Assembly: GCF_032823475.1 (NCBI RefSeq)
Contig: NZ_CP127915.1
Location: 558,001-622,000 of the forward strand
Direction of reading: 5' to 3'
DNA: 64,000 bases
Origin: Acinetobacter sp. SAAs474
GTDB lineage: Bacteria > Pseudomonadota > Gammaproteobacteria > Pseudomonadales > Moraxellaceae
This document shows, in pieces, positions 10,456 to 20,852 of the stretch; the first letter of the stretch is position 1; every line of letters begins with the position of its first letter. Position numbers and translations under genes: made by a program. Below the pieces are notes generated by a model that did no database searches, was not told the origin of the DNA, and saw only the letters and a list, made by a program, of their open reading frames with translations.

Positions 10456-11058
10456 ATGACCAATCAATATCAAAATCCTGCAGCAAAAACAACTCAACCA
10501 CTCATTGCACTATATTGTGGCTCACGTTTAGGTAATCAGCCTATTTATCAAGAAAAAGCCATTGCACTTGCTCAAGGTCTTGCAGCGCATGGATTTGGCT
10601 TGGTTTATGGTGGTGCCAGTATTGGTTTAATGGGACAAGTCGCAGATACCATGATTGATGCAGATGCAGAAGTTGTGGGTGTGATACCAGCCTTTATGCT
10701 TGATTATGAAATTGCCCATAATCATCTCACTGAATTACATATTGTAAAAACTATGCACGAACGTAAAGCCATTATGGCTGAACGTGCTTCTGCATTTATT
10801 GCATTACCCGGTGGTTTGGGTACATTTGAAGAAATCTTGGAAATTGCAACTTGGGCTCAACTCAATCAACATCAAAAACCCATCATGCTTTATAATGTCA
10901 ATGGTTTTTATAACGCACTGATTCAACAATTAGATCATGCTGTTCTAGAAGGCTTTTTACCTCCACAACATCGCGCAAAACTGATTGTTTGCCAATCATC
11001 ACAACAAATTTTTAGTGTCTTGAAAAATTTAGATGCGCCACAAAATGTCGTGGTTTAA
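10456..11058 (+). CDS. LOG-family nucleotide 5'-monophosphate phosphoribohydrolase
   Basis: A 200-residue Rossmann-fold protein of the TIGR00730/LOG family. The glycine-rich motif YGGASIGLMGQVAD (near residue 52) and the signature PGGLGTFEEILE (near 119), with the catalytic Arg of MHERKAIM (near 100), identify it. Plant LOG enzymes release cytokinins from their ribotides; bacterial members cleave the N-glycosidic bond of AMP or related nucleotides and may act in nucleotide salvage. The start has a clear AGGA ribosome binding site. It is cytoplasmic and monocistronic. Bacterial annotation as a lysine decarboxylase is a known historical error for this family. Confidence 0.9.
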   Translation: MTNQYQNPAAKTTQPLIALYCGSRLGNQPIYQEKAIALAQGLAAHGFGLVYGGASIGLMGQVADTMIDADAEVVGVIPAFMLDYEIAHNHLTELHIVKTMHERKAIMAERASAFIALPGGLGTFEEILEIATWAQLNQHQKPIMLYNVNGFYNALIQQLDHAVLEGFLPPQHRAKLIVCQSSQQIFSVLKNLDAPQNVVV

Positions 11059-11379
11059 ATCTGACCTTACTCGGCAGTTCAGTCTCTGCTTCTGCCGTCA
11101 TCGACATACTTTAATCATCAATCTACACAATTAGCATTAGCAGATGGTTTTATGCGATTATGATTATATCAACCAGATGATCAAGACACTGCGTATAGTT
11201 TCCTATAAAAAATAATGATGTGATGCTTTTTATCTACCGTGAGCTCGGCTAGAATAAATTATATTTTTTAACAATTTACTTACGTTTTAATACGCTTATT
11301 GCATTTTATATCCTGTATAAGATATTGAAATATCATTATTTTAATACCATAAGATACCGTTTTTTACGCGTATCATGAG
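11059..11379 (+). other. Intergenic stretch with possible gene remnant
   Basis: Three hundred bases without an intact gene. Bases 11065-11112 translate to TLLGSSVSASAVIDIL, which looks like the end of a secretion signal with an ASA cleavage site. After a frameshift, 11110-11150 reads FNHQSTQLALADGFMRL, then a stop, then LYQPDDQDTAYSFL. This could be a decayed secreted-protein gene or chance. At 11353-11374, just ahead of the MdtD-like gene, is GATACCGTTTTTTACGCGTATC, with 5-base inverted arms GATAC/GTATC. Confidence 0.25.
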
Positions 11380-12783
11380 ATGCCACTGCCTATGAATGCC
11401 TCAACATCACATCAACCTTTACAACGTGAGTTTAGACTCCTTGTACTTTTGGTGTCTATTGGCTTTTTTATGCAAGGTCTAGACAGTTCAATTGTCAATA
11501 CTGCACTCCCTGCAATGGCAAAAGATTTAGATGAAAGTCCATTACAAATGCATAGTGTTATTGTGGCGTATGTATTGGCAATGGCAACCTGTATTCCTTT
11601 AAGTGGCTGGCTGTCAGATCGATTTGGACCCAAAATCACCTATTTAAGTGCCATTATTATCTTTACCTTAGGCTCTCTAGGCTGCGGCTTATCTGAAAGT
11701 GTCAATCAATTACTGTTTTATCGTGTGATGCAAGGGATTGGCGGTGCTTTACTGCTACCTGTCGGTCGCTTGGCCATGTTAAAAGTCATTCCCAGAACAC
11801 AGTTTTTATCTGCAATGAGTTTAATGAGCCTTGCTGGTTTAATTGGTCCTATGATTGGCCCCACGTTAGGGGGCTGGATTGTGGAAGTATATACTTGGAA
11901 CTGGATCTTTTTAATTAATATTCCGATGGGGATATTAGGCGTCTTGATGACTTTGAAAGCAATGCCAGATACCACTGAGCCAAATGTACCTGCATTTGAT
12001 TTAAGAGGATTTATTTTCCTGATTATTGGTATGATTGGATTATCTCTCGGAATTGAAAACTTTTCTGACCCCAGATATTCAATATTTTCCAGTATCATTT
12101 TAATTGTGGTTGGATTGGCTGGATCAGTAATTTATGCATTACATGCGCATAGCCATAAAAATGCATTATTTCGCAGTAAATTATTTAAAAATAAAATTTA
12201 TTCGATTGGTATTTTAGGAAACTTTTTTGCCCGTTTAGGGGGCAATGCGATTCCATTTTTATTACCACTGATGCTACAAGTCGCTTTTGGTTTTTCACCG
12301 CTGCTGACTGGTATTTTAATGATTCCAACCGTTCTAGGTGCATTAATCTCTAAACCAATCATTCGGCCTTTAATCCAAAAATTTGGTTATCGCCACGTGT
12401 TACTGATCAATACTGTTTTAGTCGGTGCGTGTATTGTCAGTTTTGCATTAAGTACGGCAGATACCCCTTTATGGCTTAGAAGCATTCACTTTCTGATTTT
12501 TGGTATTCTAAATTCAATTCAATTTGTGGCAATGAACACGCTCACACTCAAAGATTTACCTCAACAAGATGCCAGTAGCGGTAACAGTTTTTTATCGATG
12601 ATTATGATGTTATCAATGAGTATTGGCGTTGCTTTGGCAGGGACTTTAGTCAATATTTTTGAAATACATTTAGGTCAAGCGTTGATCACCACTGCTTTTC
12701 ATTATACTTTAATCTGTTTAGGATTTATTAACGTCATCACAGCCATGATCTTCTGGACGATTCCCAAAGATACCACTGCATAA
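11380..12783 (+). CDS. mdtD: DHA2-family MFS exporter, MdtD-like
   Basis: A 467-residue, 14-helix major facilitator protein. It resembles E. coli MdtD strongly: GFFMQGLDSSIVNTALPAMA (residues 24-43), LSGWLSDRFGPK (near 75), the drug-antiporter motif C-like GPMIGPTLGGW (near 155), and NTLTLKDLPQQDASSGNSF (near 390). DHA2 proteins use the proton gradient to export drugs or small organic ions such as iron-chelating acids. In E. coli mdtD sits with mdtABC-baeSR; here it stands alone with no RND partner or regulator, so the substrate is open. Start could also be the ATG at 11392. An imperfect inverted repeat lies directly upstream. Confidence 0.85.
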   Translation: MPLPMNASTSHQPLQREFRLLVLLVSIGFFMQGLDSSIVNTALPAMAKDLDESPLQMHSVIVAYVLAMATCIPLSGWLSDRFGPKITYLSAIIIFTLGSLGCGLSESVNQLLFYRVMQGIGGALLLPVGRLAMLKVIPRTQFLSAMSLMSLAGLIGPMIGPTLGGWIVEVYTWNWIFLINIPMGILGVLMTLKAMPDTTEPNVPAFDLRGFIFLIIGMIGLSLGIENFSDPRYSIFSSIILIVVGLAGSVIYALHAHSHKNALFRSKLFKNKIYSIGILGNFFARLGGNAIPFLLPLMLQVAFGFSPLLTGILMIPTVLGALISKPIIRPLIQKFGYRHVLLINTVLVGACIVSFALSTADTPLWLRSIHFLIFGILNSIQFVAMNTLTLKDLPQQDASSGNSFLSMIMMLSMSIGVALAGTLVNIFEIHLGQALITTAFHYTLICLGFINVITAMIFWTIPKDTTA

Positions 12784-12975
12784 TATACGATTGGCTCTAA
12801 ATAGCCATATCCTATTAAGCAGCGTATGATCCATATTGAGGCATAGTGATTAATCGCTTAAATCAAAACGTGATGATGATAAAACCACCACAATGAAACA
12901 TTACGCTATAATCGAATACAGGTAATTTGCAATCTTCAAGCTCACATATTACCTGTGACTGACCCTGTTTGATTC

Positions 12976-13761
12976 ATGATTCGACTACTCACGATGATCC
13001 AACATAACATGATATTGAAATCTAAAACGCTACTTGGCTCACTGTTAGGTTGTAGCTTCATGGGGCTAAGTCTCATTATATATATGGTCTTTTTTCAAAA
13101 TCATATTGCAGCTGCAAGCGAATATAAAGTGCAAGGATTTGATGTCTCACATCATCAAGGCAATATTGCTTGGCATAAAATTTCCCTGCAAAATTATGCT
13201 TTTGTATACTTAAAAGCAACCGAAGGTGGAGATTTTCAAGATCGGAAATTTCAAGATAACTGGTTACAAGCAAGAGAACAGGGTTTATTAGTCGGCGCCT
13301 ATCATTTTTATCGTTTATGTCGTAACGGCAGTATTCAAGCTGAAAACTTTATCCATACTGTTCCCAAAAAAGCGGATGCCCTTCCCCCTGTTATTGATCT
13401 TGAATACGATAGTGATTGCATCAATACATTCACTAAACAACAGCTTCTGCAAGAAATTCAGATCATGCATGATCAACTGTATCAACATTATGGCAAAGCA
13501 CCTATCTTTTATACTTCAAAAGCTTTCTATAATATTGTTCTAGCTGGCGAGTTTCAAAAAACGCCATTATGGATTCGTGAGTATAATGGTCAACCCAATT
13601 TAAAAGGTGAACCAGATTGGCTATTTTGGCAGCATACCAATCAAGCTAAAATAACCGGCATTAATACCACAGTAGATCTTAATGTTTTTAATGGTGATAT
13701 GGACGATTGGTTAAAGTTTTTAGAAAAAAATCAGTTAAGTCCACCATCTAAAATCCCATAA
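12976..13761 (+). CDS. GH25 family lysozyme (muramidase)
   Basis: A 261-residue protein with an N-terminal hydrophobic segment (about residues 20-42, ending near AAAS) that acts as signal peptide or membrane anchor. The GH25 barrel then begins at GFDVSHHQGNIAW, which holds the first catalytic-site Asp. YLKATEGGDFQD, GAYHFY and the DLEYD motif (near 140, containing the catalytic Glu), and FWQHT near the C-terminus, complete the family pattern. GH25 enzymes cleave beta-1,4 bonds between N-acetylmuramic acid and N-acetylglucosamine in peptidoglycan. No phage genes flank it, so it is more likely a chromosomal cell-wall hydrolase than an endolysin. Confidence 0.88.
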   Translation: MIRLLTMIQHNMILKSKTLLGSLLGCSFMGLSLIIYMVFFQNHIAAASEYKVQGFDVSHHQGNIAWHKISLQNYAFVYLKATEGGDFQDRKFQDNWLQAREQGLLVGAYHFYRLCRNGSIQAENFIHTVPKKADALPPVIDLEYDSDCINTFTKQQLLQEIQIMHDQLYQHYGKAPIFYTSKAFYNIVLAGEFQKTPLWIREYNGQPNLKGEPDWLFWQHTNQAKITGINTTVDLNVFNGDMDDWLKFLEKNQLSPPSKIP

Positions 13762-13815
13762 ATCATCTGATCAGATGCAATGATCTAGATCAGCATCACA
13801 GTGAATATCGTAATC

Positions 13816-14874
13816 ATGAAAAAAATTATTCACATTGATATGGATGCTTTTTTTGCATCTGTAGAATTACGTGACCGACCTGAACTAAAACAGCATCCTG
13901 TGGTGATTGCGAGCCATCATCCACGTGCCGTAATTGCAGCAGCATCTTATCCTGCTCGTGCTTTTGGGCTACATTCAGCAATGCCAATGCATCAAGCCAA
14001 AAAACGATGTCCTGAACTGATTGTCATTGAACCCAATTTTAAAAAATATCGTGATGTTTCACGCCAAATTCATCAAATTTTTCAAAAATATACTCAATTA
14101 ATTGAACCCATATCTTTAGATGAAGCTTATTTAGATGTAACAGATAACCTACAGCAGATTACCAGTGCAACTGAAATCGCGGTACAAATTAGAGCTGCCA
14201 TTTTAGATACAACAGCACTCACTTGTTCTGCGGGTGTCGCACCCAATAAATTTTTAGCAAAAATTGCCTCAGACTGGCATAAACCAAATGGCATTTATGT
14301 AATAAAACCTTCACAGGTTCAAAATTTTATCAAGAATCTGCCACTAAAAAAAATTCCTGGTGTCGGAAAAGTGACTCAAGAAAAATTACATCATATGAAG
14401 CTATTCACCTTAGGCGATTTACAGCATCTTGATGAGCAGATCTTAATTGACCATTTTGGTAAATATGGTCAGCAGTTATTTTTATATGCGCAAGGCATTG
14501 ATCATCGCGCAGTACAAATAGAACGCGAACGACAACAAATTTCTAAAGAAATCACATTTAATCAAGATCTTTATTTACATCAATGTCATCACTACTGGCC
14601 CCAATTGGTTCATCGTATTTGGCAAAGCCTAACTGAAAAAAAATTACATGCCCACGGTATTTCAGTGAAATTAAAGTTAAAAAATTTTCAGGTTTTACAA
14701 CATAGTAAATGCTTTAAACAACCTTTTTATACATCAGATCAATTATTAAATGGCATCACATTATTACTTAACGAAATGCATATCACGGCACAGCAACAAT
14801 TTCGATTGGTTGGTGTTGGGGTATATCAATTATGCACTCAACAACCACAATCCCAACTAGATTTCTGGTATTAA
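13816..14874 (+). CDS. dinB: DNA polymerase IV (Y family, translesion)
   Basis: About 352 residues. It begins [20 protein letters not shown] with the first catalytic Asp pair region; [10 protein letters not shown] (near residue 100) holds the second acidic pair. The helix-hairpin-helix [12 protein letters not shown] (near 180) and a C-terminal little-finger domain follow. It copies damaged templates without proofreading. The ATG at 13816 is preferred to the GTG at 13801 because the conserved family start is MKK-I-H-I-D-M-D; neither start has a strong ribosome binding site. It lies 54 bases downstream of the GH25 gene and could be co-transcribed. No LexA-type box is evident, in line with the absence of classical LexA in Acinetobacter. 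Confidence 0.92.
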   Translation: MKKIIHIDMDAFFASVELRDRPELKQHPVVIASHHPRAVIAAASYPARAFGLHSAMPMHQAKKRCPELIVIEPNFKKYRDVSRQIHQIFQKYTQLIEPISLDEAYLDVTDNLQQITSATEIAVQIRAAILDTTALTCSAGVAPNKFLAKIASDWHKPNGIYVIKPSQVQNFIKNLPLKKIPGVGKVTQEKLHHMKLFTLGDLQHLDEQILIDHFGKYGQQLFLYAQGIDHRAVQIERERQQISKEITFNQDLYLHQCHHYWPQLVHRIWQSLTEKKLHAHGISVKLKLKNFQVLQHSKCFKQPFYTSDQLLNGITLLLNEMHITAQQQFRLVGVGVYQLCTQQPQSQLDFWY

Positions 14875-15387
14875 TACAATAATTAGACTATTTCTTGTAC
14901 AAATAAATCAAAAATCATAATTTTATCTGCATAACTGTTATTTTTAGAGTAATCTATGACCGCAATACATTATCCATGTATCTGCTCAGATGCTAAAAAT
15001 CACCTCTACTTTTAGCATGCTGTCCTGTGATTAACGTGACGATCAAATCCGAATATTACAGGGCAACTGTAAGGTGATATATTGACCTGTCCATTCTCAA
15101 TGATTCTGCTATTTTTTTTCATTCTATTCTAATTATCAACCAGCACTAAATCTCACCCACTCTATATTAAATACATGATCATCCTCGCATGTCTCTTTGG
15201 TTATGCCTGTTTTATTATCAATTTATTGATAGATGTGCAATTCTTGATGCTACGCTATATCAATCAGTGGATGATATTCATCTTTAAGACGCCATTTAAC
15301 CCTTAAATTCATGGCATGATCAGCATTCGGTTTATTCCCGATTTGATCTCCAGCGTATGACGCTGACTTAACCATCAGGATATTTTA
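14875..15387. other. 513-base intergenic region with one doubtful small ORF
   Basis: Between dinB and the RidA-like gene. The only open frame of note is 15175-15306 (+), 43 codons. It encodes a hydrophobic peptide starting MIILACLFGYACFII, which could be a single-pass membrane microprotein. It lacks a convincing ribosome binding site. I see no terminator, repeat or RNA that I recognise. Confidence 0.3.
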
Positions 15388-15744
15388 ATGAGCATTACAC
15401 GTTTACATGTACAACCTCGCTTTTCTGAAATTGCCATATGCGGTAATTTAGTTCATCTCGCTGGACAACTTGCTTCAGATTTAAGCCTAGATATTCGCGG
15501 ACAAACACAGCAAACACTCGATACCATTGATCAATTTCTGGCAGATGCTGGTACCGATAAAAGTCATATTTTATCGGTGATGATTTTTATTAAAGATATT
15601 GCACACAATTATGCAGCGATGAATGAGGTCTGGGATGCTTGGGTGGCAGATATGGATGCTTTACCACGTACTTGTGTAGAAGCCAATATGTATCAGGATG
15701 ATGTTTTGGTTGAAATGACTGTCGTTGCAATCAAACCAGATTAA
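15388..15744 (+). CDS. RidA/YjgF/UK114 family protein
   Basis: A 118-residue member of the Rid superfamily. The signature RTCVEANMYQDDVLVEMTVVA near the C-terminus contains the Arg that binds the carboxylate of imine substrates (Arg105 in E. coli RidA). Rid proteins hydrolyse reactive enamines and imines, such as 2-aminoacrylate formed by PLP enzymes, or act in specific catabolic pathways. The sequence differs enough from archetypal RidA that it may belong to another Rid subgroup. It is cytosolic, probably trimeric, and monocistronic, ending before a bidirectional terminator. Confidence 0.88.
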   Translation: MSITRLHVQPRFSEIAICGNLVHLAGQLASDLSLDIRGQTQQTLDTIDQFLADAGTDKSHILSVMIFIKDIAHNYAAMNEVWDAWVADMDALPRTCVEANMYQDDVLVEMTVVAIKPD

Positions 15745-15800
15745 TCATCTTCACGACCTAAAAAACCTCACTGTGCTTGCGATGTAATACATCAAGGCCT

Positions 15801-15830
15801 AAAAAAGGAGATGTTAAACATCTCCTTTTT
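15801..15830. terminator. Bidirectional terminator between the RidA-like gene and ygiQ
   Basis: AAAAAAGGAGATGTT and AACATCTCCTTTTT form a near-perfect hairpin with a 2-base centre and A/T tracts on both sides. It sits between convergent genes and suits both. Confidence 0.9.
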
Positions 15831-15836
15831 GAATAA

Positions 15837-18221
15837 TTAATTTTTCTTAGCCTTGGTCTTTTTGCCACCAAATGGCTTTTTGCTATCACCGGTTTCACGT
15901 GGTGGCAAACCGGTATGTTGCGTCAATATCTGCCCACGTTGCGGCTGTTTTTTTGTCCGTGTTGTTGATGCTACAGATGTACGCTCTGTCTGATGACGTT
16001 TAACAGAATCACCTGCGAGCGTTGAGTTCTTTCTACGTGCAGATTGGTATTGTCCTTCCGTACCACTTGCTGGCTGATAGGTTGGAATTAAATGCTGTTT
16101 AGAATTGCCAATTAAATCAGCACGCCCCATTTCTTTCAGCGCATCACGTAATAATGGCCAGTTATTTGGATCATGATAGCGTAAAAATGCCTTATGTAAA
16201 CGGCGACGTTTTTCACCTTTAACAATATCCACATTTTCGGTATAACGGGCCACTTTAGCTAAAGGATTTTTACCTGTGTAATACATCGTGGTTGCCGTAG
16301 CCATTGGCGAAGGATAGAAGGTCTGAACCTGATCGGCACGAAAACCATTTTTCTTTAACCAAATCGCCAAATTCATCATGTCATAATCCGTTGTTCCCGG
16401 ATGTGCCGCAATAAAATAAGGAATTAAATATTGTTCTTTGCCTGCCTCTTTGCTAAAGCGGTCAAACATTTGCTTAAAACGATCATAAGTCCCAATACCG
16501 GGCTTCATCATTTTCGATAATGGCCCTTTTTCAGTATGTTCAGGCGCAATTTTTAAATATCCGCCCACATGATGTGTCACCAACTCTTTGACATACTCAG
16601 GATTTAATACCGCAAGGTCATAACGTAATCCAGAACCAATTAAAATCTTTTTAATGCCTTTTAGTGCACGTGCTTTACGATATAACTGAGTTAATGGTGC
16701 ATGATCGGTATGTAAATTTTGACATACACCTGGAAAAACACAGGAAGGTTTACGACAATTCTTTTCAATTTCTGGATCTTTACAATGTAAACGATACATA
16801 TTGGCAGTAGGACCGCCTAAATCAGAAATAATGCCAGTAAAACCAGGGGCTGTATCTCGAATTTTTTCAACTTCACGTAAAATTGATTCTTCTGAACGAT
16901 TCTGAATAATCCGGCCTTCATGTTCTGTAATGGAACAAAAGGTACATCCGCCAAAACAGCCGCGCATGATATTGACAGAAAATTTAATCATATCAAAGGC
17001 TGGAAAGCGCGCATGGCCATACGCTGGATGTGGCAAACGTGCATAAGGCAAGTCAAAGACATAATCCATTTCTTCTGTGGTCAATGGAATCGGTGGTGCA
17101 TTTAACCAGACATCACGCTCACCGTGTTTTTGAACCATCGCACGCGCATTACCTGGATTGGTTTCCAAATGTAAAATACGATTGGCATGTGCATACAACA
17201 CTGGATCATTGACCACTTCTTCAAAAGCAGGTAAACGAATTACCGCCAATTCACGTGGTGGCAATTTATGTTTAATTGCTTTAGAACTGGTTTTTAACTG
17301 AACAATCTGAGTATCTGCTGCTAAATCATCTCCTGCACGAACAACAGGGTTAACAACCACTTCTTTTTCAAAACCTTGATACTGGGTGAGGCTATCTTTA
17401 CCTTTTTCAATCTCACAACCTTCTAGATCTTCAGTCATGACATATGGATTAATGATCGGATCTACTCGACCGACTTGATCTACATCATTAGATGCAATTT
17501 CAATAAATTTTGCTTTAGAGGCACGATTATTTTTATTTACAATAAATGCTGTACCACGAACATCGGTAATCTCATAAATTTTTTCACCGCGTGCCAAGCG
17601 GTGCATAATCTCAGTAATCGATCGTTCCCCATTACCATACATTAATAAATCCGCTTTAGAATCCATTAATACCGAACGACGTACCTTATCAGACCAATAG
17701 TCATAATGTGCAATACGACGCAATGAAGCTTCAATTCCCCCTAAAAGTACAGGTACATCAGGATATGCTTCGCGTACACGTTGACAATACACGGTCGCTG
17801 CACGATCTGGACGTTTATTCGGTACATTATCAGGAGAATAGGCATCATCTGAGCGAATTTTACGATCAGCCGTATAACGGTTAATCATTGAATCCATATT
17901 CCCAGCTGTTACGCCCCAAGCTAAATTTGGTTTACCTAAAGCTCGAAATGCCTCAACATTGGTCCAATCTGGCTGCGCAATAATACCGACGCGAAAGCCC
18001 TGTGCTTCTAAAACACGGCCAATAATACCGGAACAAAACGAAGGATGATCAATATATGCGTCCCCACAGACCAAAATAAAGTCACAACTGTCCCAACCGA
18101 GTTGATCCATTTCCTCACGCGACATCGGCAAAAATGGTGCGGGTTCAAAACATGACGCCCAATATTTGTCGTAATCAAACAACGCCTTTGGCGCAGTTTG
18201 CATGGTATAAGCAGTAGACAT
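15837..18221 (-). CDS. ygiQ: YgiQ family radical SAM protein
   Basis: About 794 residues. It starts [20 protein letters not shown], then [19 protein letters not shown], which is near-identical to the YgiQ family start. The radical-SAM cluster motif CFGGCTFC (CX3CX2C) is near residue 430 and binds the 4Fe-4S cluster that cleaves S-adenosylmethionine. An N-terminal B12-binding-like region precedes it, and a Cys-rich YgiQ segment ([12 protein letters not shown]) follows. The C-terminal 90 residues are basic and low-complexity, longer than in E. coli. The substrate is unknown. The ATG at 18221 is chosen over one at 18266, which adds 15 unconserved residues. Confidence 0.9.
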   Translation of the reverse strand: MSTAYTMQTAPKALFDYDKYWASCFEPAPFLPMSREEMDQLGWDSCDFILVCGDAYIDHPSFCSGIIGRVLEAQGFRVGIIAQPDWTNVEAFRALGKPNLAWGVTAGNMDSMINRYTADRKIRSDDAYSPDNVPNKRPDRAATVYCQRVREAYPDVPVLLGGIEASLRRIAHYDYWSDKVRRSVLMDSKADLLMYGNGERSITEIMHRLARGEKIYEITDVRGTAFIVNKNNRASKAKFIEIASNDVDQVGRVDPIINPYVMTEDLEGCEIEKGKDSLTQYQGFEKEVVVNPVVRAGDDLAADTQIVQLKTSSKAIKHKLPPRELAVIRLPAFEEVVNDPVLYAHANRILHLETNPGNARAMVQKHGERDVWLNAPPIPLTTEEMDYVFDLPYARLPHPAYGHARFPAFDMIKFSVNIMRGCFGGCTFCSITEHEGRIIQNRSEESILREVEKIRDTAPGFTGIISDLGGPTANMYRLHCKDPEIEKNCRKPSCVFPGVCQNLHTDHAPLTQLYRKARALKGIKKILIGSGLRYDLAVLNPEYVKELVTHHVGGYLKIAPEHTEKGPLSKMMKPGIGTYDRFKQMFDRFSKEAGKEQYLIPYFIAAHPGTTDYDMMNLAIWLKKNGFRADQVQTFYPSPMATATTMYYTGKNPLAKVARYTENVDIVKGEKRRRLHKAFLRYHDPNNWPLLRDALKEMGRADLIGNSKQHLIPTYQPASGTEGQYQSARRKNSTLAGDSVKRHQTERTSVASTTRTKKQPQRGQILTQHTGLPPRETGDSKKPFGGKKTKAKKN

Positions 18222-18495
18222 GGCTAGCAATTCTCGGCTGGCAAGTGGAAGATCAGAAAAGATCAAAGATGAAAGCCGATCATTTTAACATGAAAGTAGC
18301 TCAAGCTAACAGCTTAAAATTTATGCAAAATAAAATTTTATTTACATGCAGTTTAATTTTTCTTTATAAAATTAAATCAAATATTTAAATATGAAAATGC
18401 AGTTTATCCATATCACATAAACTGCATCTTCCGATCAAATAACGCTATTCCATATTTAATTTGTTGTTACAACTTTAACTGAATGATGATCATAT

Positions 18496-20778
18496 TTATT
18501 TTTTCAATAGTCTTAAACCATTTGCCACGACCAATAAACTGACACCTACATCCGCAAAAACTGCCATCCACATCGTTCCTAAATTCATTAAGGTGATGAT
18601 CAAAAAAACTAGCTTGGTCAGTAAAGCCAAACTAATATTTTGTATTAAAATTTGATGCGTTTTTTTAGATAAACGAATAAAGGTTGGAATTTTACGTAAA
18701 TCGTCATCCATTAAAGCAACATCTGCAGTTTCAATTGCAACATCTGTTCCCATAGTTCCCATCGCAAAACCAATATTGGCACGTGCCAAAGCGGGAGCAT
18801 CATTAATGCCATCACCAACCATTGCAATAGAACTATGAGTCGCATATTGCGCGACCAGATTTAGCTTATCTTCGGGTAAGAAATTACCTTTGGCCTCATC
18901 AATTGCTAACTGCTGAGCAATGGCTTGTACAGTATGTACATTATCACCACTGAGCATCAGTGTTTTAATACCCAACTGATGTAATTCATCAATCGCTTGC
19001 TGACTGGTTGCCTTAACTGTATCTGCAACAGCAACAATCGCCAGAATATGCTGATCTTGTGCAAACAGTACTACGGTTTTTCCTTGTTGTTCAAGTTGAG
19101 TAATCTGTTGTTCTAATGCTTCAGAACAATATTCTAATTCATGTATTAAACGATGATTGCCTAAATAATAACGTACGCCTGCAATTACTCCGGAACTACC
19201 TCGACCAAGTAATGCTGTAAAGTCATCCACATCGACAAAATCATGGCGCTGCGCTGCTTGCACAATGGCTTGGGAAACGGGATGATCTGAACAGTTAGCC
19301 AAACTGATTAATGCAGTAATAATATCTGGCTGATTAATTTCACTCAGCAAAATAAGATCAGTTTGTTTTGGTTTGCCATAAGTTAATGTACCGGTTTTAT
19401 CAAATGCTAAATATTTAAGTAATCGGCCTTCCTCCAGATAAACACCCCCTTTAATCAAAATACCTTGACGTGCAGCAGCAGCTAAACCACTCACTACGGT
19501 AACAGGCGTTGAAATTACCAATGCACAAGGACAAGCAATCACCAGAATAACCAATGCTTTATAGATCCAATCTAACCATGCTCCCCCCATCAGTAAAGGT
19601 GGAATAATGGCAATTAAAATCGCAAAAAGAACCACTAAAGGGGTATACACTTTTGCAAAACGATCAACAAAACGTTGTGTTGGTGCCTTTTCACCTTGTG
19701 CCTCTTCTACGGCATGAATAATCCGTGCCAAAGTAGTATCTTGTGCTATCGCAGTCACACGATACTCTAATGCACCAGCTTGATTAATCGTTCCCGCATA
19801 CACTACGTCACCAATCATTTTATCAACGGGTAAACTTTCACCGGTAATTGGCGCTTGGTTAATTGAAGATTGCCCTTTAGTGATTTCACCGTCTAAGCCA
19901 ATTTTTTCACCAGGTTTAACACGCACAATCTGTCCAAGTCTCACCTCATTGACTGCTTGTATTTGCCATTGCCCTGCGGCATTTAATACAGTCACTTGTG
20001 TAGGTGCCAGTTGCATAAGTTGGCTAATCGCCTGACGTGCACGTGCCAAAGAACGTGCTTCAATCAATTCAGCGACAGCAAATAAGACCATAACCATTGC
20101 AGCTTCAGGCCAATGTCCAATCAATAATGCACCTGTGACAGCAATACTCATCAGGGCATTAATATTCAAATTAAAGTTCTTAAGCGCAATTAAACCTTTC
20201 TTATAGGTTTCAATTCCAGAAAGTGCGATAGCGATTACACTGGCTACAAATGTAAACCAAATAGGCAAATCAAACCAAGCACCACATTCAGCAGCAAAAG
20301 CCACAGCACCAGCCAAAACAAGAATCCAAATTGATTTATGCTGTTCTGGCTGAGTTTGATTAAATTGCCCTTGTGCATTGGCCACTTCAGGATCAAAACC
20401 TAAATCACGAATGGCATTAAGAATATCGGTTAAAGCAGCAGGTTCATGTACTACCGTCAGTACACGTTGAATAAGGTTAAAATCCAATGATTTTACTGCT
20501 GGCATCTGTGCGAGTTTTTTTTGAATTAAGCCTTCTTCAGTAGGGCAATCCATTTGCATAATACGTATCGAAGTTTTTAAATCATCACCCATATGCTGTG
20601 ATTCAGGTAATGGATTTAAGTCTGAAAAACGCATATCTGTTGTTTCACAACACGTGGTTTTTTGCTTCGTAGCGCATTCTTTAGTTATTGATTTTTCGAT
20701 CACACCACAACATGAAGATTTTACATGCTGATGCGGAGCTGTATGTGCATTTGGCAATTTTGCATCTTTTTTGTCCAT
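18496..20778 (-). CDS. cadA: Zn/Cd/Pb-exporting P1B-type ATPase
   Basis: A 760-residue heavy-metal ATPase that exports Zn2+, Cd2+ or Pb2+ from the cytoplasm. The N-terminal extension (residues 1-60) is rich in His and Cys, including CC pairs at 23-24 and 43-44. An HMA domain follows with MDCPTEE (76-82), the form with Glu in place of the second Cys that is typical of Zn/Cd/Pb pumps rather than copper pumps. Then come the transmembrane CPC motif (ACPCAL), the phosphorylation site DKTGTLTYGKP, the HP dipeptide in SDHPVSQ, and GDGINDAPALA. It is divergent from a MerR regulator, and a MerR-type promoter lies between them. Which of the three metals is the main substrate cannot be read from sequence. 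Confidence 0.92.
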   Translation of the reverse strand: MDKKDAKLPNAHTAPHQHVKSSCCGVIEKSITKECATKQKTTCCETTDMRFSDLNPLPESQHMGDDLKTSIRIMQMDCPTEEGLIQKKLAQMPAVKSLDFNLIQRVLTVVHEPAALTDILNAIRDLGFDPEVANAQGQFNQTQPEQHKSIWILVLAGAVAFAAECGAWFDLPIWFTFVASVIAIALSGIETYKKGLIALKNFNLNINALMSIAVTGALLIGHWPEAAMVMVLFAVAELIEARSLARARQAISQLMQLAPTQVTVLNAAGQWQIQAVNEVRLGQIVRVKPGEKIGLDGEITKGQSSINQAPITGESLPVDKMIGDVVYAGTINQAGALEYRVTAIAQDTTLARIIHAVEEAQGEKAPTQRFVDRFAKVYTPLVVLFAILIAIIPPLLMGGAWLDWIYKALVILVIACPCALVISTPVTVVSGLAAAARQGILIKGGVYLEEGRLLKYLAFDKTGTLTYGKPKQTDLILLSEINQPDIITALISLANCSDHPVSQAIVQAAQRHDFVDVDDFTALLGRGSSGVIAGVRYYLGNHRLIHELEYCSEALEQQITQLEQQGKTVVLFAQDQHILAIVAVADTVKATSQQAIDELHQLGIKTLMLSGDNVHTVQAIAQQLAIDEAKGNFLPEDKLNLVAQYATHSSIAMVGDGINDAPALARANIGFAMGTMGTDVAIETADVALMDDDLRKIPTFIRLSKKTHQILIQNISLALLTKLVFLIITLMNLGTMWMAVFADVGVSLLVVANGLRLLKK

Positions 20779-20806
20779 GACTGATCCTGATAAATGTTAT
20801 ACTGTC

Positions 20807-20837
20807 ATTAAACACCCTGAAGTGACTTCAGACTCAA
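20807..20837 (-). promoter_or_regulatory. MerR/CadR-type cadA promoter and operator
   Basis: On the minus strand, TTGAGT (20832-20837) and TTTAAT (20807-20812) are separated by 19 bases, the over-long spacer characteristic of MerR-activated promoters. Inside the spacer is the perfect dyad CTGAAGT-G-ACTTCAG (20817-20831). The wider sequence ACCCTGAAGTGACTTCAG matches the known CadR operator pattern (ACCCT..AGTG.CT.CAG). Expected mechanism: metal-bound CadR twists the spacer so RNA polymerase can fire cadA. Confidence 0.8.
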
Positions 20838-20852
20838 GCGGAAAATGATAAA

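Noticed and set aside
12976..13761. GH25 lysozyme as a sign of a prophage
   Set aside because: It has its own signal or anchor and is surrounded by chromosomal genes; no holin, terminase, integrase or structural phage genes are present.
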